NCBI RefSeq assembly: GCF_023343835.1
Contig: NC_064435.1
Location: forward strand, 81,478,134-81,542,133
Direction: 5' to 3'
Length of the DNA: 64,000 nucleotides
Origin: Lagopus muta
Lineage: Eukaryota; Chordata; Aves; Galliformes; Phasianidae
Below, piece after piece: positions 27,321 to 38,274 of this stretch (within the stretch, counting starts at the first letter, position 1; each line of letters starts with the position of its first letter). The notes under the pieces were generated by a model. That model was not told the DNA's origin. It saw only the letters and a list, made by a program, of their open reading frames with translations, and made no database searches. Both the position numbers and the translations under genes were made by a program.

Positions 27321-27544
27321 ATAAAAAGTGTTTTGAGCACTAATCCTAACTGATGAGCATCATATTCTTACATATAGCAATAATTTTTGTGAGTTGTCAT
27401 GATAGAACAAGGCTACACTACAGTGGACCAGATAAGTCTACTTTATTGTGATTACAGAAAGTCCAAATTTAATCCACTGTTCAGAAGACCTTCCCCTAGC
27501 CTGTCAAGGGAAATCAAGTAATAGATACCATACTTTTTATGTAG

Positions 27545-28068
27545 GTTGCTCCAAAAGTAATGTCTTATATTTATTTCCATGGAAACTAGAACAGATACAA
27601 AGAAGTTTGATAGAGCAAATTCTCAGCTACAAAACTATTTTTCAGTGTAGTCAGCACTATTAGCTATGCATTTCTGTCAGCAGTGAAGAGGAGCCTGCAT
27701 ACTGTGCTCATAAATAACTGCACCAGTGGACGTGACCTGCAGTCATTGTTGACAGTGCTGAAAGGCACCACCCACTGCCTCACTGTGCTCACACCCACTG
27801 TTTGGTCTCCATAAACATTTAGCAAATGCTGATGAATGTCAGTGGGCACCATTGTTTCCACATGGAGGAATTCAGTCACACGTCTTCGCTTTATCCATGC
27901 TTCCATGTCAGACACCATTTTGTCAAGACTGCCCCTCTGCTGCCGTCTGTCACACAGCAACGACATGTAATGGAATATTGGTGGGAAGGTTTCACCTCTA
28001 CTGCTGTACCACCAACGTCCGCCTCTGATGTGATGGGTGAACACAACAGAATTTCTTTCGGAGCAGCC
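27545..28068 (-). mobile_element. Galluhop-like mariner, internally deleted (non-autonomous)
   Basis: The left end reads GGTTGCTCCAAAAGTAATG; the right end read inverted is GGCTGCTCCGAAAGAAATT, so the two match as mariner-type terminal inverted repeats about 524 bases apart. A minus-strand frame (27664-28044) carries the mariner N-terminal helix-turn-helix segment, with VTEFLHVETMVPTDIHQHLL and VYGDQTVGVSTVRQWV. It then passes directly to a short tail and the terminal repeat. The DDE/D catalytic domain is absent; a full mariner is about 1.2-1.3 kb. Galluhop is the known chicken mariner, so I assign it there by inference. A target-site TA duplication is not clear. Confidence 0.78.
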
Positions 28069-29941
28069 ATCTTAGATCTATATTCCCAGTATGAAGGAGA
28101 AGCAAAGAACCGGGTGATCAGACTTAAGAAGATGATCCCAATCCTGGTTGTTTCTACATTACCTTCTTCAGACAATGTGTTGCTTCTCTATGAGCTGGAG
28201 GAAGGAATGATCTGTGCCACTCTCTCAGCAGCTGTTGCTGAGACATCACAACTATACTTGATATTCTGAGATCACCATGTTAAATTACTCTTCTAGTCAC
28301 GGGAAAATACTGGATTGAAAGTTGAAACTGAAATATAAATATATATATATCTTTGACCTGTTTCACTCAGCAAAAAACTCATCTGTTAGATCAAAAAGTT
28401 CATATTCTTTATTCTTGATAATGCATTTCTATTACTATAGGAGATGGCTTTCCTCTGCATTTTCCAGTTTTCCTTTCCATAGAAAAAAAAAGGATGGTCA
28501 GGCTTCTAATTTTTTCCTATCTAAAAGGATAAAAAAAAAAAAACGTTTTAGTCTTAGTCTTTTAAAACTATCAAAAGGAATAGTCTGTTCTTTCTTGATA
28601 ACTGCAAATATACTTATCATAGAAAACGACTCATAACCTGGGAAAAAAAGTAAAAAAATCTCTATGAACAACTATCAGTGTGTCCTGCATGAGCTATACT
28701 GGAATATCTACTTAAAGATCTGTAGAGTTCTCTGTATTCACTATGAAAACACGTAATTTCAGCTGCCTGTATTATTCACACATTAATGACTTTAAAACTG
28801 TATTTAGTCGTGAGAAGATAAATTACAGATTCCAGAGAAAATGGAAGAATTAGTATCTTTTAGACATGGAACCTACATTTACATCAGTTCTCAACCTACT
28901 ACTTTCTTAGCTTACGGCGTCTATTTTCAAACATTTAAGAGGACATTCTCTAATTAAGAGGACATTCTCTAATTTAATTTTTGGTTGATATGGTCTTCAT
29001 AATGATTATTATTTTCACTATGAGAATGAGCACATTTTTACAGCTGATCATCCATTTAAAGAGTTCTGCAAGGATGAAATTATTCTTCAGCTTCACTCCA
29101 TGCTCTCTTACCAGCTCACTTACTAATCTAGAATTTTGTTTTCACAGCTGTTTTACAAACCAGTTTTATAACATGTATGGATGTTTTTCTCATCCATACC
29201 AAGGGAAGGGAGTGATGTTCCACTGGTAAATCAGCACCAGTTTGAATAGAACCAAGGCACTTAATGAAGTAGCTAATTTTGTTCTCTCTGATGTGAATAT
29301 CTATGTCTAGGGTCTGTTGGTAACCATTGGGGTAAACTGAAATGGAGAACAGTGTGATTGCATTGTTTTTGTTTTTCTTTCTCCTTAGCATTTTCAATTT
29401 TTTTATTATTTTTGTTTTTTTTTTTAACTTAGATATCCCAGAACACTTAGAAGACAAAAGAAAGAGGCAGAGATGAGGAAGAGTTGCACAAAAGAAGAGC
29501 AATAGAAATTTCAGAGATGATCTGAGTACAAGGATGAGCCACATCTTTGGAGTTAGAAGACAAAACAGCTATAGCACAAATAAAGATAGGATCCAAATAC
29601 GAAGGTAAAGCTGTTAGGGACAAAAGGATATATTTCATATGTACTCTATTGACATCACTTGGTCAGTATGTAGTTTTAAATCATCCAGTTATCTTGGGTC
29701 AAAAACAATTGGATGATAAAAATGTGAGTGGGATCCACCACACTTTTCTTCAGGCAGTTGCAGAACAGGTGTCATACTTCCAATCTATAAAACTTCAGTT
29801 AACATATTCTATCAGATTTAGAGTGCAACTCAACTGGCCAGACATAGGCATCTATTTAGGATGAGACGAAGCATGCCATTAGTTCTATTGAATATTTTGG
29901 ATAGCTTTTCCTTCACTATGAAGTAGCATAGGATGAGAGAG
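28069..29941. other. Intergenic DNA, no gene seen
   Basis: AT-rich, with the 19-bp duplication listed and T-rich runs near 29410. A 138-codon minus frame (29128-29544) is low-complexity Lys/Leu-rich and not convincing. Confidence 0.65.
28935..28972 (+). repeat. 19-bp tandem duplication
   Basis: The unit TTAAGAGGACATTCTCTAA occurs twice in direct succession. Confidence 0.9.
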
Positions 29942-30396
29942 ACATGCACGTACTGGGAAGAGCCCAGCAAAGGACCAGCAAGGTCCTCAAGGGACTGGAG
30001 TATATCTCCTATGAAGAGAGGCTTAGGAAGTTGGAACAGTTCAGCCTGAAGAAGAGGAGTCTCGGGGCACATCTCAGCAATGTATATAGAAAACCGAAGG
30101 GAGGATGCATTGAAGATGATGTCAGGCACTTTTCAGTGGTTCCCAGTGCCAGAACAAGAGGCAATGGGTACAAACTGGGACACAAAATGCTCTATCTAAT
30201 ATTGGGAAGTACTTCTTCTTTATTGCGTTGGTGATGGAGCAGTGGCACAAATTGCCCAGAGTCTTCTCCTTGGAGATCTTCAAAAGCTGCCTGAATGTGG
30301 TCTTGGGCAACCTGCTCTGCATGTCCCAGCTAGAGCAGGGCTTGGACCATATGGCCTCCAGAGGTTCCCAACCAACTGTTCTGTGCTTTTGTGATA
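29942..30396 (+). mobile_element. CR1 LINE 3' fragment
   Basis: A diverged plus-oriented CR1: CTGGAGTATATCTCCTATG, GAGAGGCTTAGGAAG, AACAGTTCAGCCTGAAGAAG, then GGATGGAGCAGTGGCAC-type sequence and a 3' end at TTGGACCATATGGCCTCCAG with a decayed TGTTCTGTGC tail. Confidence 0.9.
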
Positions 30397-32999
30397 AGAT
30401 TTGATCAGATATTAATGCCTACAGTGTAGACCATCACGTTTAACCGTATCTGTCCTATCTTTTGAAATCCCTCAGCTAATCACTGACTGCATCTCAACTA
30501 CTAAATACTAACTTTCCAAACCCTACTTCCAAATACAAAAAAGTCACCTTGATATTACTAATAACTGATAGTCACCTTAATGTCAAGAGTTACGTGAACA
30601 AACATCTGCATATCAAATATGGCTGGGATGCCTTGATTACAGCAGATTCTGATGGTGTAGACTTCTAACACAGACTTCTATGATATTTGCAGTAATACAG
30701 ATTTTTAGCCAGCTACGGTCTACCACTGTAAGAATCTCAAATTCAGCTATTCCATCATCAATTCATATCCTTACAGACGTGCAGGTGGTAAACGGTGATA
30801 TCAAAATGGAGTTGACCTTCCAAAATGAAGGCAATTCCATGATCTGTACCTTATCAATAAATTAGAACATTATGCAAAATAGAACAGCTGTCCTGACTTT
30901 CACTAAGACTGCCAAGCCAGTTGTCTACTTCAGACTGGAAGCTCTGTATGCTAACACTACCTGCATTTTTCCCGTTTTCTGATTCTTACCAAGACTGGAT
31001 TAACTGAGCTAGTTTCAAGTATCTCGAAGAACACTTGCTGCTACTTTCAGATTTGCAGCTGGCCTAGTTTTCCAGTTTCCTGGACTGGTCAGTTGGTGTT
31101 CTGCTTACAGCCTCTCTGCTGGAGACGTTTACATGCCCTGTTACTGTAGCCATTCACAAAGTTGCTACAAAGTTTGGTTTTAACAGCTAAAACACTGTTT
31201 TAAAAATAATAGCAATAATTGACAAGTGCTTCCTGGATTAGAGAAGTGTGAAATACATGAGAAAATAAGATGGCAATGCTGATGTGGCAGTTCACCATAC
31301 AACTTTTAGACAACTTGATTTTTATATTTTTTTGTTAGATTGAGCAAGATGAGAGCAAGCTATTGTGAAACTTACTGTAACCAAATCCAACTGCTTAACT
31401 TCGATAGGTCACAAAACTTGGTACCTGTCAGGTGCTTGAACAATGGCAGCAGCATCTTGCTTTATCAAATAGCGTGGTTAATTCATGTGATAATTCTTAT
31501 AAACCTACAAGGACAAAAGCTTAGAATAGGATGCAAAGAGGAATTAATAGCATGGCAAACAATGAATACGTGTGAAAGAAGAACTTCCTTCACTGAAGAC
31601 AAAATGAGGAGGATGACTGAAACATAAAAAATTAGTAATAACTCAGCTTTCATTGTTTCCTTGAAATACTAAAAATAGAACAATACTGATGAACTGTATT
31701 TCTTTTTAGTCATCCAGAAGAACAAAATGCCTAAGATCTGGTTGACTTCAATGGTAAAACCCTTAGAAAAAAAAAAATAAGATGAACTTTCTGTGTTCTA
31801 TTCTTATGCCTTGCAAGCAAAGTAACATCTTCAGCAATCACTGCTGCCATCTCTTTGCCAAAACATGAGCACAAATTACTTTAAAAAACATCCTTCAAAA
31901 GATGACTACAATAATGATGGCATGCTGAGTACAGTCAGAAAGGATTCAGGACACATCCCAGGAACTGTGAGTAAATGCTCAGCTCAAGGTGACACTTAGT
32001 CTAAGCCCAAGTCTTGAAGACCTGAAGAGGTTGTTTAAACATAGGTCTGCTCTAAACTTCCCGTAGACTAGTTAAGAAATTACAAAAGTATGAGAGGTGG
32101 CAAGTATTTTATTTATGCAAATAGTGTCTGTCTGGCAGTCCTGCATCAGGTCGGATTTTCAGTCATCTAGAAGAAGAACATTGACCTAGAGGAGGCAAAC
32201 AATGTGCAACTAAGAATGGACAGGTAAACGATGTCCACTAAAAGAGTTTCCATCTCTTTCTGTGTAACTTATCCAAATCTCACAAACAGATCAACATTTT
32301 CTAAGAGGACACCTGCTGAGCAACAGTTCAAAACTTGTTTATCAAAGTAGAATATTGAGGAGCATCTGAAATGCTTTGCAAAGCCTTTGGAAAAAAAGAG
32401 AAAAAAAACTATCTACGAAAACAAGAGGTAACTTGATCAAGACTTGGTTGAGTCAGTGTGTGGGTTGACCACACAAATGTGTTGAACTCTGCTTTAACTT
32501 GTGCTGTTCTGCAGTAGAGTAAGGCTTCCTGGTGCAGAGCAGGGTAAGAAACATCAGGATGAATGCCTCCTTATGGTTCAGCTCTTGTCCTGAGCTTGGT
32601 CTGACTGGTTTTGTCCCACCCTTCTATCTTTTAAGACCAGAAACACCACCTTGCAGATTCTGCTCTTGAAGGAGTGACTCTTCATGTCTGACTTGGCACA
32701 ACGAGGCATCCAGTCCATCAAGTCGGCAGTTGACTACAAGGCATCTTGTTTGTGCAGTTCCCCATGGAACACCCCAAATGAGATCCTTGGTGGCAAGTTG
32801 CATGGAGTAACTAATGCCGGCCCCACGAAAGTCAAGAGCTCAGCTGTTTTCCTTCGACCTTCATGCCAGCAAGGCCTCAGTGTGGCCTTCCCTAACACCG
32901 CAAACACAGCCAGTTGCCAGACTCAAGACTGGGGCTTGTGGTCGGCAAGGATCCGTGAGCACCAGCCATTCCTCTCGCCCGTTTCCCTTGCATGTTCGC
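30397..32999. other. DNA upstream of the CDYL promoter, no supported gene
   Basis: AT-rich until about 32650, then GC rises towards the CpG island. A + frame of 249 codons starts at 32684 and runs into the island (to 33433). It has no recognised domain and its second half is GC-driven. Confidence 0.6.
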
Positions 33000-33387
33000 C
33001 ACGTCCTTGGCTCAGAAGGACCTTCTGCCAACTCTCTGCGCGCCGGGATACGCACGGGGGCACTCGCCACGGGCTGGGCCCAGCGGGGGTCGGAGCGGGG
33101 CTGCTGCGGGCGGGCGAACTCCGCGGCCGTCCCGCAGCAGCGGGCGGCGGCCCCGCAGACGGCCGCTCCGCGCCCCGCGCCCTCCCGCGGACCCGGGCGG
33201 GCGGACAATGGGAGATCAAAGCGCGGGGAGGAGGAGGAGGAGGAGGATGGTGGTGCTGGGGGCGGCGGGAGCCGGGGCGGAGTGGTTACGTGTGGCGCTC
33301 TCTCTGCGCTCGATTAGTGTTCCTGGGGAGGGAGCGAGCGAGCGAGCCGGCCGGGGACAGCGGGGTGGGGGTGCGGGGCGCGCCGCC

Positions 33388-33455
33388 GTGTGCGCGCCCG
33401 CCCGCACGCGTGTGCGCGCCCGGGTGTGTGTGAGCGCGCGTGTGTGCGTGCGTGC
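33388..33455. repeat. Alternating purine-pyrimidine (GT/GC) tract
   Basis: Runs of GTGTGCGCGC, GCACGCGTGTGCGCGC and GTGTGTGTGAGCGCGCGTG type are separated by short CCCG interruptions. This composition favours Z-DNA and is typical of core promoter flanks. It is low-complexity, so reading frames here carry little coding evidence. Confidence 0.8.
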
Positions 33456-33540
33456 CCGCCCGGCGGGGTGCGCGAGGGGGAGAGCGCGAGGGCGAGCGGG
33501 GAGCGAGCGAGTTGCGCAGCTGCGGTGCGCACAGCCCCGC

Positions 33541-33543
<3 letters not shown>

Positions 33544-33576
<33 letters not shown>
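33544..33576 (+). repeat. (CAG)11 trinucleotide repeat
   Basis: Eleven perfect CAG units followed by CAC. In the CDYL frame they read as eleven glutamines. A second short (CAG)4 block lies at 33700-33711. Such tracts are usually length-polymorphic. Confidence 0.97.
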
Positions 33577-33578
<2 letters not shown>

Positions 33579-33631
33579 CCTCAGCGGCACGGAGCGAGCG
33601 GAGCTGCTAGCTGCGCTGGAGAGAGACGCGC

Positions 33632-33682
33632 AGGGAGGAGGAGGAGGAGGAGGAAGAAGAAGAAGAAGAAGAAGAAGAGGAG
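33632..33682 (+). repeat. 51-base uninterrupted purine tract (GGA/GAA repeats)
   Basis: GGA units pass into AGA/GAA units without a single pyrimidine. Tracts like this can form triplex DNA and favour R-loops when transcribed with the purine strand as RNA, as it would be here. Similar GAG-rich sequence continues with interruptions to about 33773. Confidence 0.95.
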
Positions 33683-33840
33683 CAGGAGGAGGAGAGGAGC
33701 AGCAGCAGCAGGAGGAGGAGGAGGAGGAGAGCGACGGAGAAGACGGGGGAGGAGGAGGGAGAAGAGGAGGCCACACGGACACCAACTGGAACAAAGTATT
33801 TCCAAACCAGCACCCAACTCCACCTTGTGAGGCTCCCAGC

Positions 33841-33864
33841 ATGGCTTCCGAGGAACTCTACGAG
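33841..33864 (+). CDS. CDYL: CDYL first coding exon (partial gene, 8 codons)
   Basis: The eight codons read MASEELYE and run straight into a GTAACA donor (33865-33870), so the intron is phase 0. This peptide is the known start of chromodomain Y-like protein; the paralogue CDYL2 starts MASGDLYE, which argues for CDYL itself. The next exon, outside this window, should begin with the chromodomain sequence VERIVDKR. The start has A at -3 and G at +4, a strong Kozak context. From family knowledge, CDYL is a nuclear corepressor: its N-terminal chromodomain binds methylated H3K9/H3K27, and its C-terminal enoyl-CoA hydratase-like fold acts on crotonyl-CoA and as a protein-binding module linking REST, G9a and PRC2. 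The exon sits in a CpG island, as expected for a broadly expressed gene. The frame is open upstream, so a longer N-terminus cannot be excluded. Identity rests on eight residues plus promoter and splice context. Confidence 0.85.
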
Positions 33865-34074
33865 GTAACAGCCCCCGGGCGTCCGCCCTGCCCCCGGCCC
33901 CGCCGGCCACCCCGCCCCGCCCGCGGTGGAGCTCCGATCTCCCCCGTCCGCCGGGCCCCGTCAGCCGCCGGCCCCCCGCCCCGCTCCCCTCCCCGGTTCC
34001 GCCGGGGGAGGACGGAAATGTGAGCGAACGGAGGAGACGGCGAAGTGCTGCCCGTGGCCTGCGCTCCCCCCCTT

Positions 34075-34092
34075 CCCCCCCCCCCCCCCCCC
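34075..34092 (+). repeat. C18 homopolymer just downstream of exon 1
   Basis: Eighteen consecutive cytosines about 210 bases into intron 1, preceded by CCCCCCCTT. The run is i-motif/G-quadruplex prone, and its length is uncertain in any assembly because polymerases and sequencers slip on such runs. Confidence 0.9.
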
Positions 34093-34370
34093 GCGGCACG
34101 CAGCCGCCCGCACGGCACTTCGGCCCGGCGGCAGCGGGGAGGGAGCGCCCTGACAGCCCCCCGGGCAGCCCGCAGCGCCGCGCCGAGTTCTCGCCGTGCG
34201 CCGGCTGGGGGGGACTCGGCCCCGATCCGTCTCCGTCCCGGAGTCCCGTGCCACCATCGCGCGCCGCCGCCGTGCGAAACGCCGCGATGAGAACTCGGGG
34301 CGGTGCGGGGAGCGGGGATCCGCACGACATCCCCCGCCCGTCGGCTCTGGGGGACACGGGAGGGTGCGAC

Positions 34371-37300
34371 TTCGAATTTCCTGTCCCGAGTGTGTCAATT
34401 TCACATCCTTGCCCTTAATTGAAAAGCATGATGGTCCTCTTGGATTTAACTTCCTTGTTTTTATTTTTGCAAGAAGTCATCCCTGGGAGCTGAGATGAGG
34501 TTGTCGTTTTCTTGTCTTTCAGTTGAATAAATAGTCTTCCACCAAACAAAAACGCTTTTATCTGGGGGGTAATGGGCATTTCGGCAGTGCTCAGTAAAAA
34601 ATATTTATATCCATGGGCTGGAATGCTAAGGTCAAAGCAGCCAACCGGCCTTCAGGACACTTGACAGAAGGCGATGGCTTCCCGTGCTGGTGGTGTGCTC
34701 GTATCTCACCGGTGGGATTGCACCCCCGTGTTGAGGTGGAAGGCTCTCTTTGAGGGATGGTGTTCTAAGCGAGTCGAGTGCCGAGTGGAGGTGCTGAACT
34801 GATGGACGGGAAGACTAGAGGCCTATGTTCCCAAGGCAGATAGATCATGGCTAATTGCTTTGGCAAGTTTCCCCACCCTCATTGCATGGCTTAAGCCAGT
34901 CTCCAAGGGATGATCCCTGGAAGTAGGCAAGAAATTTAGAGACTGCTCTCCATAGAGGAAATTTGTCCCGGCTTTGCTTTGACTTCAGGAAAAGTTCTGT
35001 CAGGCTGGAAGAGTTGGGTTTGCAGACCATCTTGTGGCTAGTACTTGAATGTTGCATCTTTCTGGATTTGTTCAATGACCAACAATGGGTTGTTGGTTTT
35101 GATAGGCGTAAGTGTGACCAGAAAAACTGTTTGCTGGACATTGGGCTGAAGTTAACCGTGACCACTGCTTGGTTGACTTGTGTTGGAAGTGTTGGCTTTG
35201 TGAAAGGTTCCAGTAGGCCGTTGACCATGGTCACTCTTGCTAGGCAGGATAGGTGCGCAGTTCCTTGGGCAGAAGCCTGTTTTTCAAAACACCTGAAGTG
35301 ATAAACTGCTCTGTTTAGTTTTAAAATCAGTCAACATTGTTTCATTGTTAAGTGCAAAGTTTATTGGAGGTGCTAAAATTGTAGATGCTTTTGGACTTGC
35401 ATGTGGTCAACCTGTCAAGCTGTCTTTTTTGCAGTCTTTTTTCTAAATTGCTGATCGTTTTGGACAAATTTTATGTTGTAATGCAATTTATGAAAATCAC
35501 AGATAATTTAAATGTAGTGAATACTTACTTGGGAAGTACACAACTGCAAGTTGACCTGAAATGTTGAACATTACGTAATCTAAACATTCTGTGAGTTACC
35601 ACGTATGAGTGACTGTTTCATGGATATTTTCTTTGTAATGAATGCAATACAGTATTTTTTTTAGTCTGGTTATTGAAGTCTAATGCAATTTGGTTTATCT
35701 TTATTTTTTTCTTTTGAATCTTGATCGTGTGTTTTGAACAAAAAGAAAGTGCGTAATCTATTTGAGAGTATTAGGCTAAATATGAATGATAGGTGTTGTG
35801 GTTCTTCCAAAATATAAGAGAGAAATCTTTGTATAACCAATAAAAATGAAGGTAAGTACCTTTAAAAATAATAATAAAAATAAATTATTAAAAAAAAAAA
35901 AAAAGTGGATTAGTTGTTGTTTGTAGGTTGATTTTTACTTTTACTGTGGATGTGATATAATCTCTGGAGAGAGGGAGCCTAACTGTAGGCCACTGATTGG
36001 GAATTGAAAGATAGAAACATGGAAGAAGTGTTCTTGCAGGCTGAAAGAGTGGCTTTGTTGGGCTGACTGTACATCCTGCATGTTTGTTTCTCAGCTTTCT
36101 CGCGATTGTGGTAATAATGACTGGATATATATTTATTGAGGGGGGAGATGATCTGATGGAAATGTGAAGCATGTAGCAAAAAGCATCGAAGAGGCTGTCC
36201 TTTCTAGATGGAAAATGAAATACTTAGTAATCTTGCCAGCCTCTATGGGTGAGGCTAAGAACATAGTGCTTCCGTTTGCAAGTTTGACTTTTCAAGTGAC
36301 AACATGTTGGTGAGGTGGACAGAGTCGGAGGAACTGGTGAACAAGACAGCTAAGGGTAAATATAAGCAAAAGTGCTGTCTTTTTTTTTTTTCCTCCTTTT
36401 TCCTGAATTTTGTGTCATTAGGCACATTTTAGGACATCTTTCTTCATCCAAGCCTTTCGTGTTTCTGTACTTTTTGAGAAGTCAGCAAGTGCTAGGTCTA
36501 CTTTCTTGTACACTGTGAAAAGTTCACTTTACTGTCTGGTTCCCCACCTGTTGCAAGGTTGTCGCTTGTTCTCATCATCTTCCCTGGTGTACTTAGAAGT
36601 ACAATCACCACACCATGTAGGTGGTTCATCTGGAAAGCAGCTGCAGTTGTGCTGCCTCAGCAGTCATATCACTTGACCTTCTCTGGCAGATCCTTGCTAT
36701 CACATCTGGGATTAAAGTCAGCCTGAATTGTGGTTGGCATGATGGATTTGTTTGATGAAATGTGGAAGTGATCCCAGGAAGGTGCTTCCCAGGACAGCTG
36801 TGCATCAGCCAGGTCAGGAGCACCAGTGGCGGTACTGAAGTGCACAGTGTTAAAGCTGTGCCGAGTTTGGCGGAGTATCTTCTAAAATTCAATAATTTCT
36901 GTACTAACTGCAGAGGAAATGTACTAAAATTCTCTGCCTGTTGGAGATGATAGCAAGATGATTACCAAGCAACCAAGTGTTTCCTCTAGCTGTACATACA
37001 GGGTGTGCACGTACATGGTCTGCTGGATTGATCCATTTGAGAGGCTGTAGTTAGACCTGAGCTGCATTTGCTGTTTGGATGAAAACATTCCTTTTGAGGT
37101 TTACCAGGAAGCAAGCAAAGCAGTTTGTGTAAACTTGGCAAGTTCATGTGTGCATTGGTGTTTTCTTCACTATATATTTTACCTTGACATTGCCTGTAAA
37201 CCTAGCATTTTAAGGTGACTTCATCGATATTCATGAAAATATCAAAGATGAACATATTTAAGTCCTGTAATTCTATTATGATTATTTTTGTAAATTATGG

Positions 37301-38274
37301 AATGGATGGACTTATTTTTTTTAGTTCTTCAAGTGTCTTGCTGTACACATATGCATTTTTTCACCCCAATGTCTTGTGTTCTCAAGGTGGTACTTCCTTT
37401 CAGATGATGATTTGGTATTTTTGTTTTAATTTTTAGAACTAAAGCCTTTGACACTAAATTCTACCAAGACGGTGAAATTACAAACTGAAGCCCATCTGTG
37501 ATGCACCTGACCGAAGTCCTGTAGCCTCGCATTAGTGTGTAGGTCAAGTTTGACCACCAAATAATAGCATATCGTATGCACTAACGTATGCAACAGTGGT
37601 CAAAAGTGAAAAATAAAACAGCTTCTGATACCGTGGGTTGTTTTTCACTACTGTGCTGATTTCTGAAATGGCAGAATATAGAAAACTGAAGGAGAAATGC
37701 TGTCACTTAGTAGAAAATTGGTTCCTGCACAGAAATTATCAATTTAAAAGTAAAGTTTGTGTCACAGCCCCAGTTACACTGTAGTCACGTTTTGTGAGGA
37801 GGAAAGTTTAGACATTTGTTCTAAGTAAGTTAACAGAAAGGTTGAATCTTCCATTGTCTACAGTCTGCAACTTGTAATTTTTCATGAACACTTGATGAAA
37901 AACTGATATTAACACAAAATTAATACTGCACTTTTGGGCTGTAGCAATTGTTTTCCCATTAAAATGGGTTGTTCTTATTCAACCTGTTTTGCAGGAAGTT
38001 TGAAATATCTTGGGACCGATCTTCTGCTTCTTGTTTCTTTTGTGCCAATTCCTAAGATTTTGGCTAAACATCAGTGGCATTTCTTCATAAAGGGGATCTT
38101 ACATTTGGTGCGCCGTGGTGACTGAATGGTTCGGGTTTTTTTTTTTGACAAAATGTTGCATGAATGTTACTGCTTGTTTCAAAATGGGTGAAGGAGAGAT
38201 TTGCTTGACTGAGCAACTGCAAAGTGCTGCCCTTGGAACAATCCTAGATATGAGCATGGACCTCAAGAAGAACT
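34371..38274 (+). other. CDYL intron 1, no further feature seen
   Basis: Drops quickly from island GC to AT-rich intron. Short frames only. Confidence 0.65.
35866..35904 (+). repeat. A-rich (AAT)n/poly-A tract
   Basis: AATAATAAAAATAAATT passes into a run of 15 A residues. Confidence 0.85.

Larger units (their letters stand above)
33250..33840 (+). other. CDYL: Presumed CDYL 5' UTR (5' boundary unknown)
   Basis: This GC-rich segment directly precedes the CDYL start codon with no splice acceptor evident. It contains alternating purine-pyrimidine DNA (33388-33455), (CAG)11, a long purine tract and mixed GAG/CAG repeats. No in-frame stop lies between it and the CDYL ATG, so it is either UTR or coding for an extension, depending on where transcription begins. 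Confidence 0.55.
33000..34370 (+). promoter_or_regulatory. CDYL: CpG-island promoter of CDYL
   Basis: GC content and CpG density rise abruptly near 33000 and fall again after about 34370; flanks are AT-rich. GC boxes are visible, for example GGGCGGGCGG near 33196 and GGGGCGGAG near 33273. I see no convincing TATA box, which fits a dispersed CpG-island promoter. The transcription start is not resolved; it probably lies between about 33200 and 33600 because the repeat-rich segment before the ATG looks like 5' UTR. Open reading frames on both strands here reflect GC-rich, stop-poor composition and are not called as genes. Confidence 0.85.

Noticed and set aside
27826..28269. 147-codon + frame.
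   Set aside because: Mostly the antisense of the mariner transposase remnant.
29128..29544. 138-codon minus-strand frame as a gene.
   Set aside because: Lys/Leu-rich low-complexity translation over poly-T and A/T tracts, with no domain.
33841..33864. Assignment to CDYL2 or a CDY retrocopy instead of CDYL.
   Set aside because: CDYL2 starts MASGDLYE and CDY starts MASQEFEV. A retrocopy would lack the intron, whereas here a consensus donor follows codon 8.
33216..34404. Long open frames on the minus strand and other + frames across the CpG island (up to 258 codons).
   Set aside because: They are low-complexity (poly-Ser, Leu, Pro, Arg) products of GC-rich, stop-poor repeats. None has a domain or exon structure.
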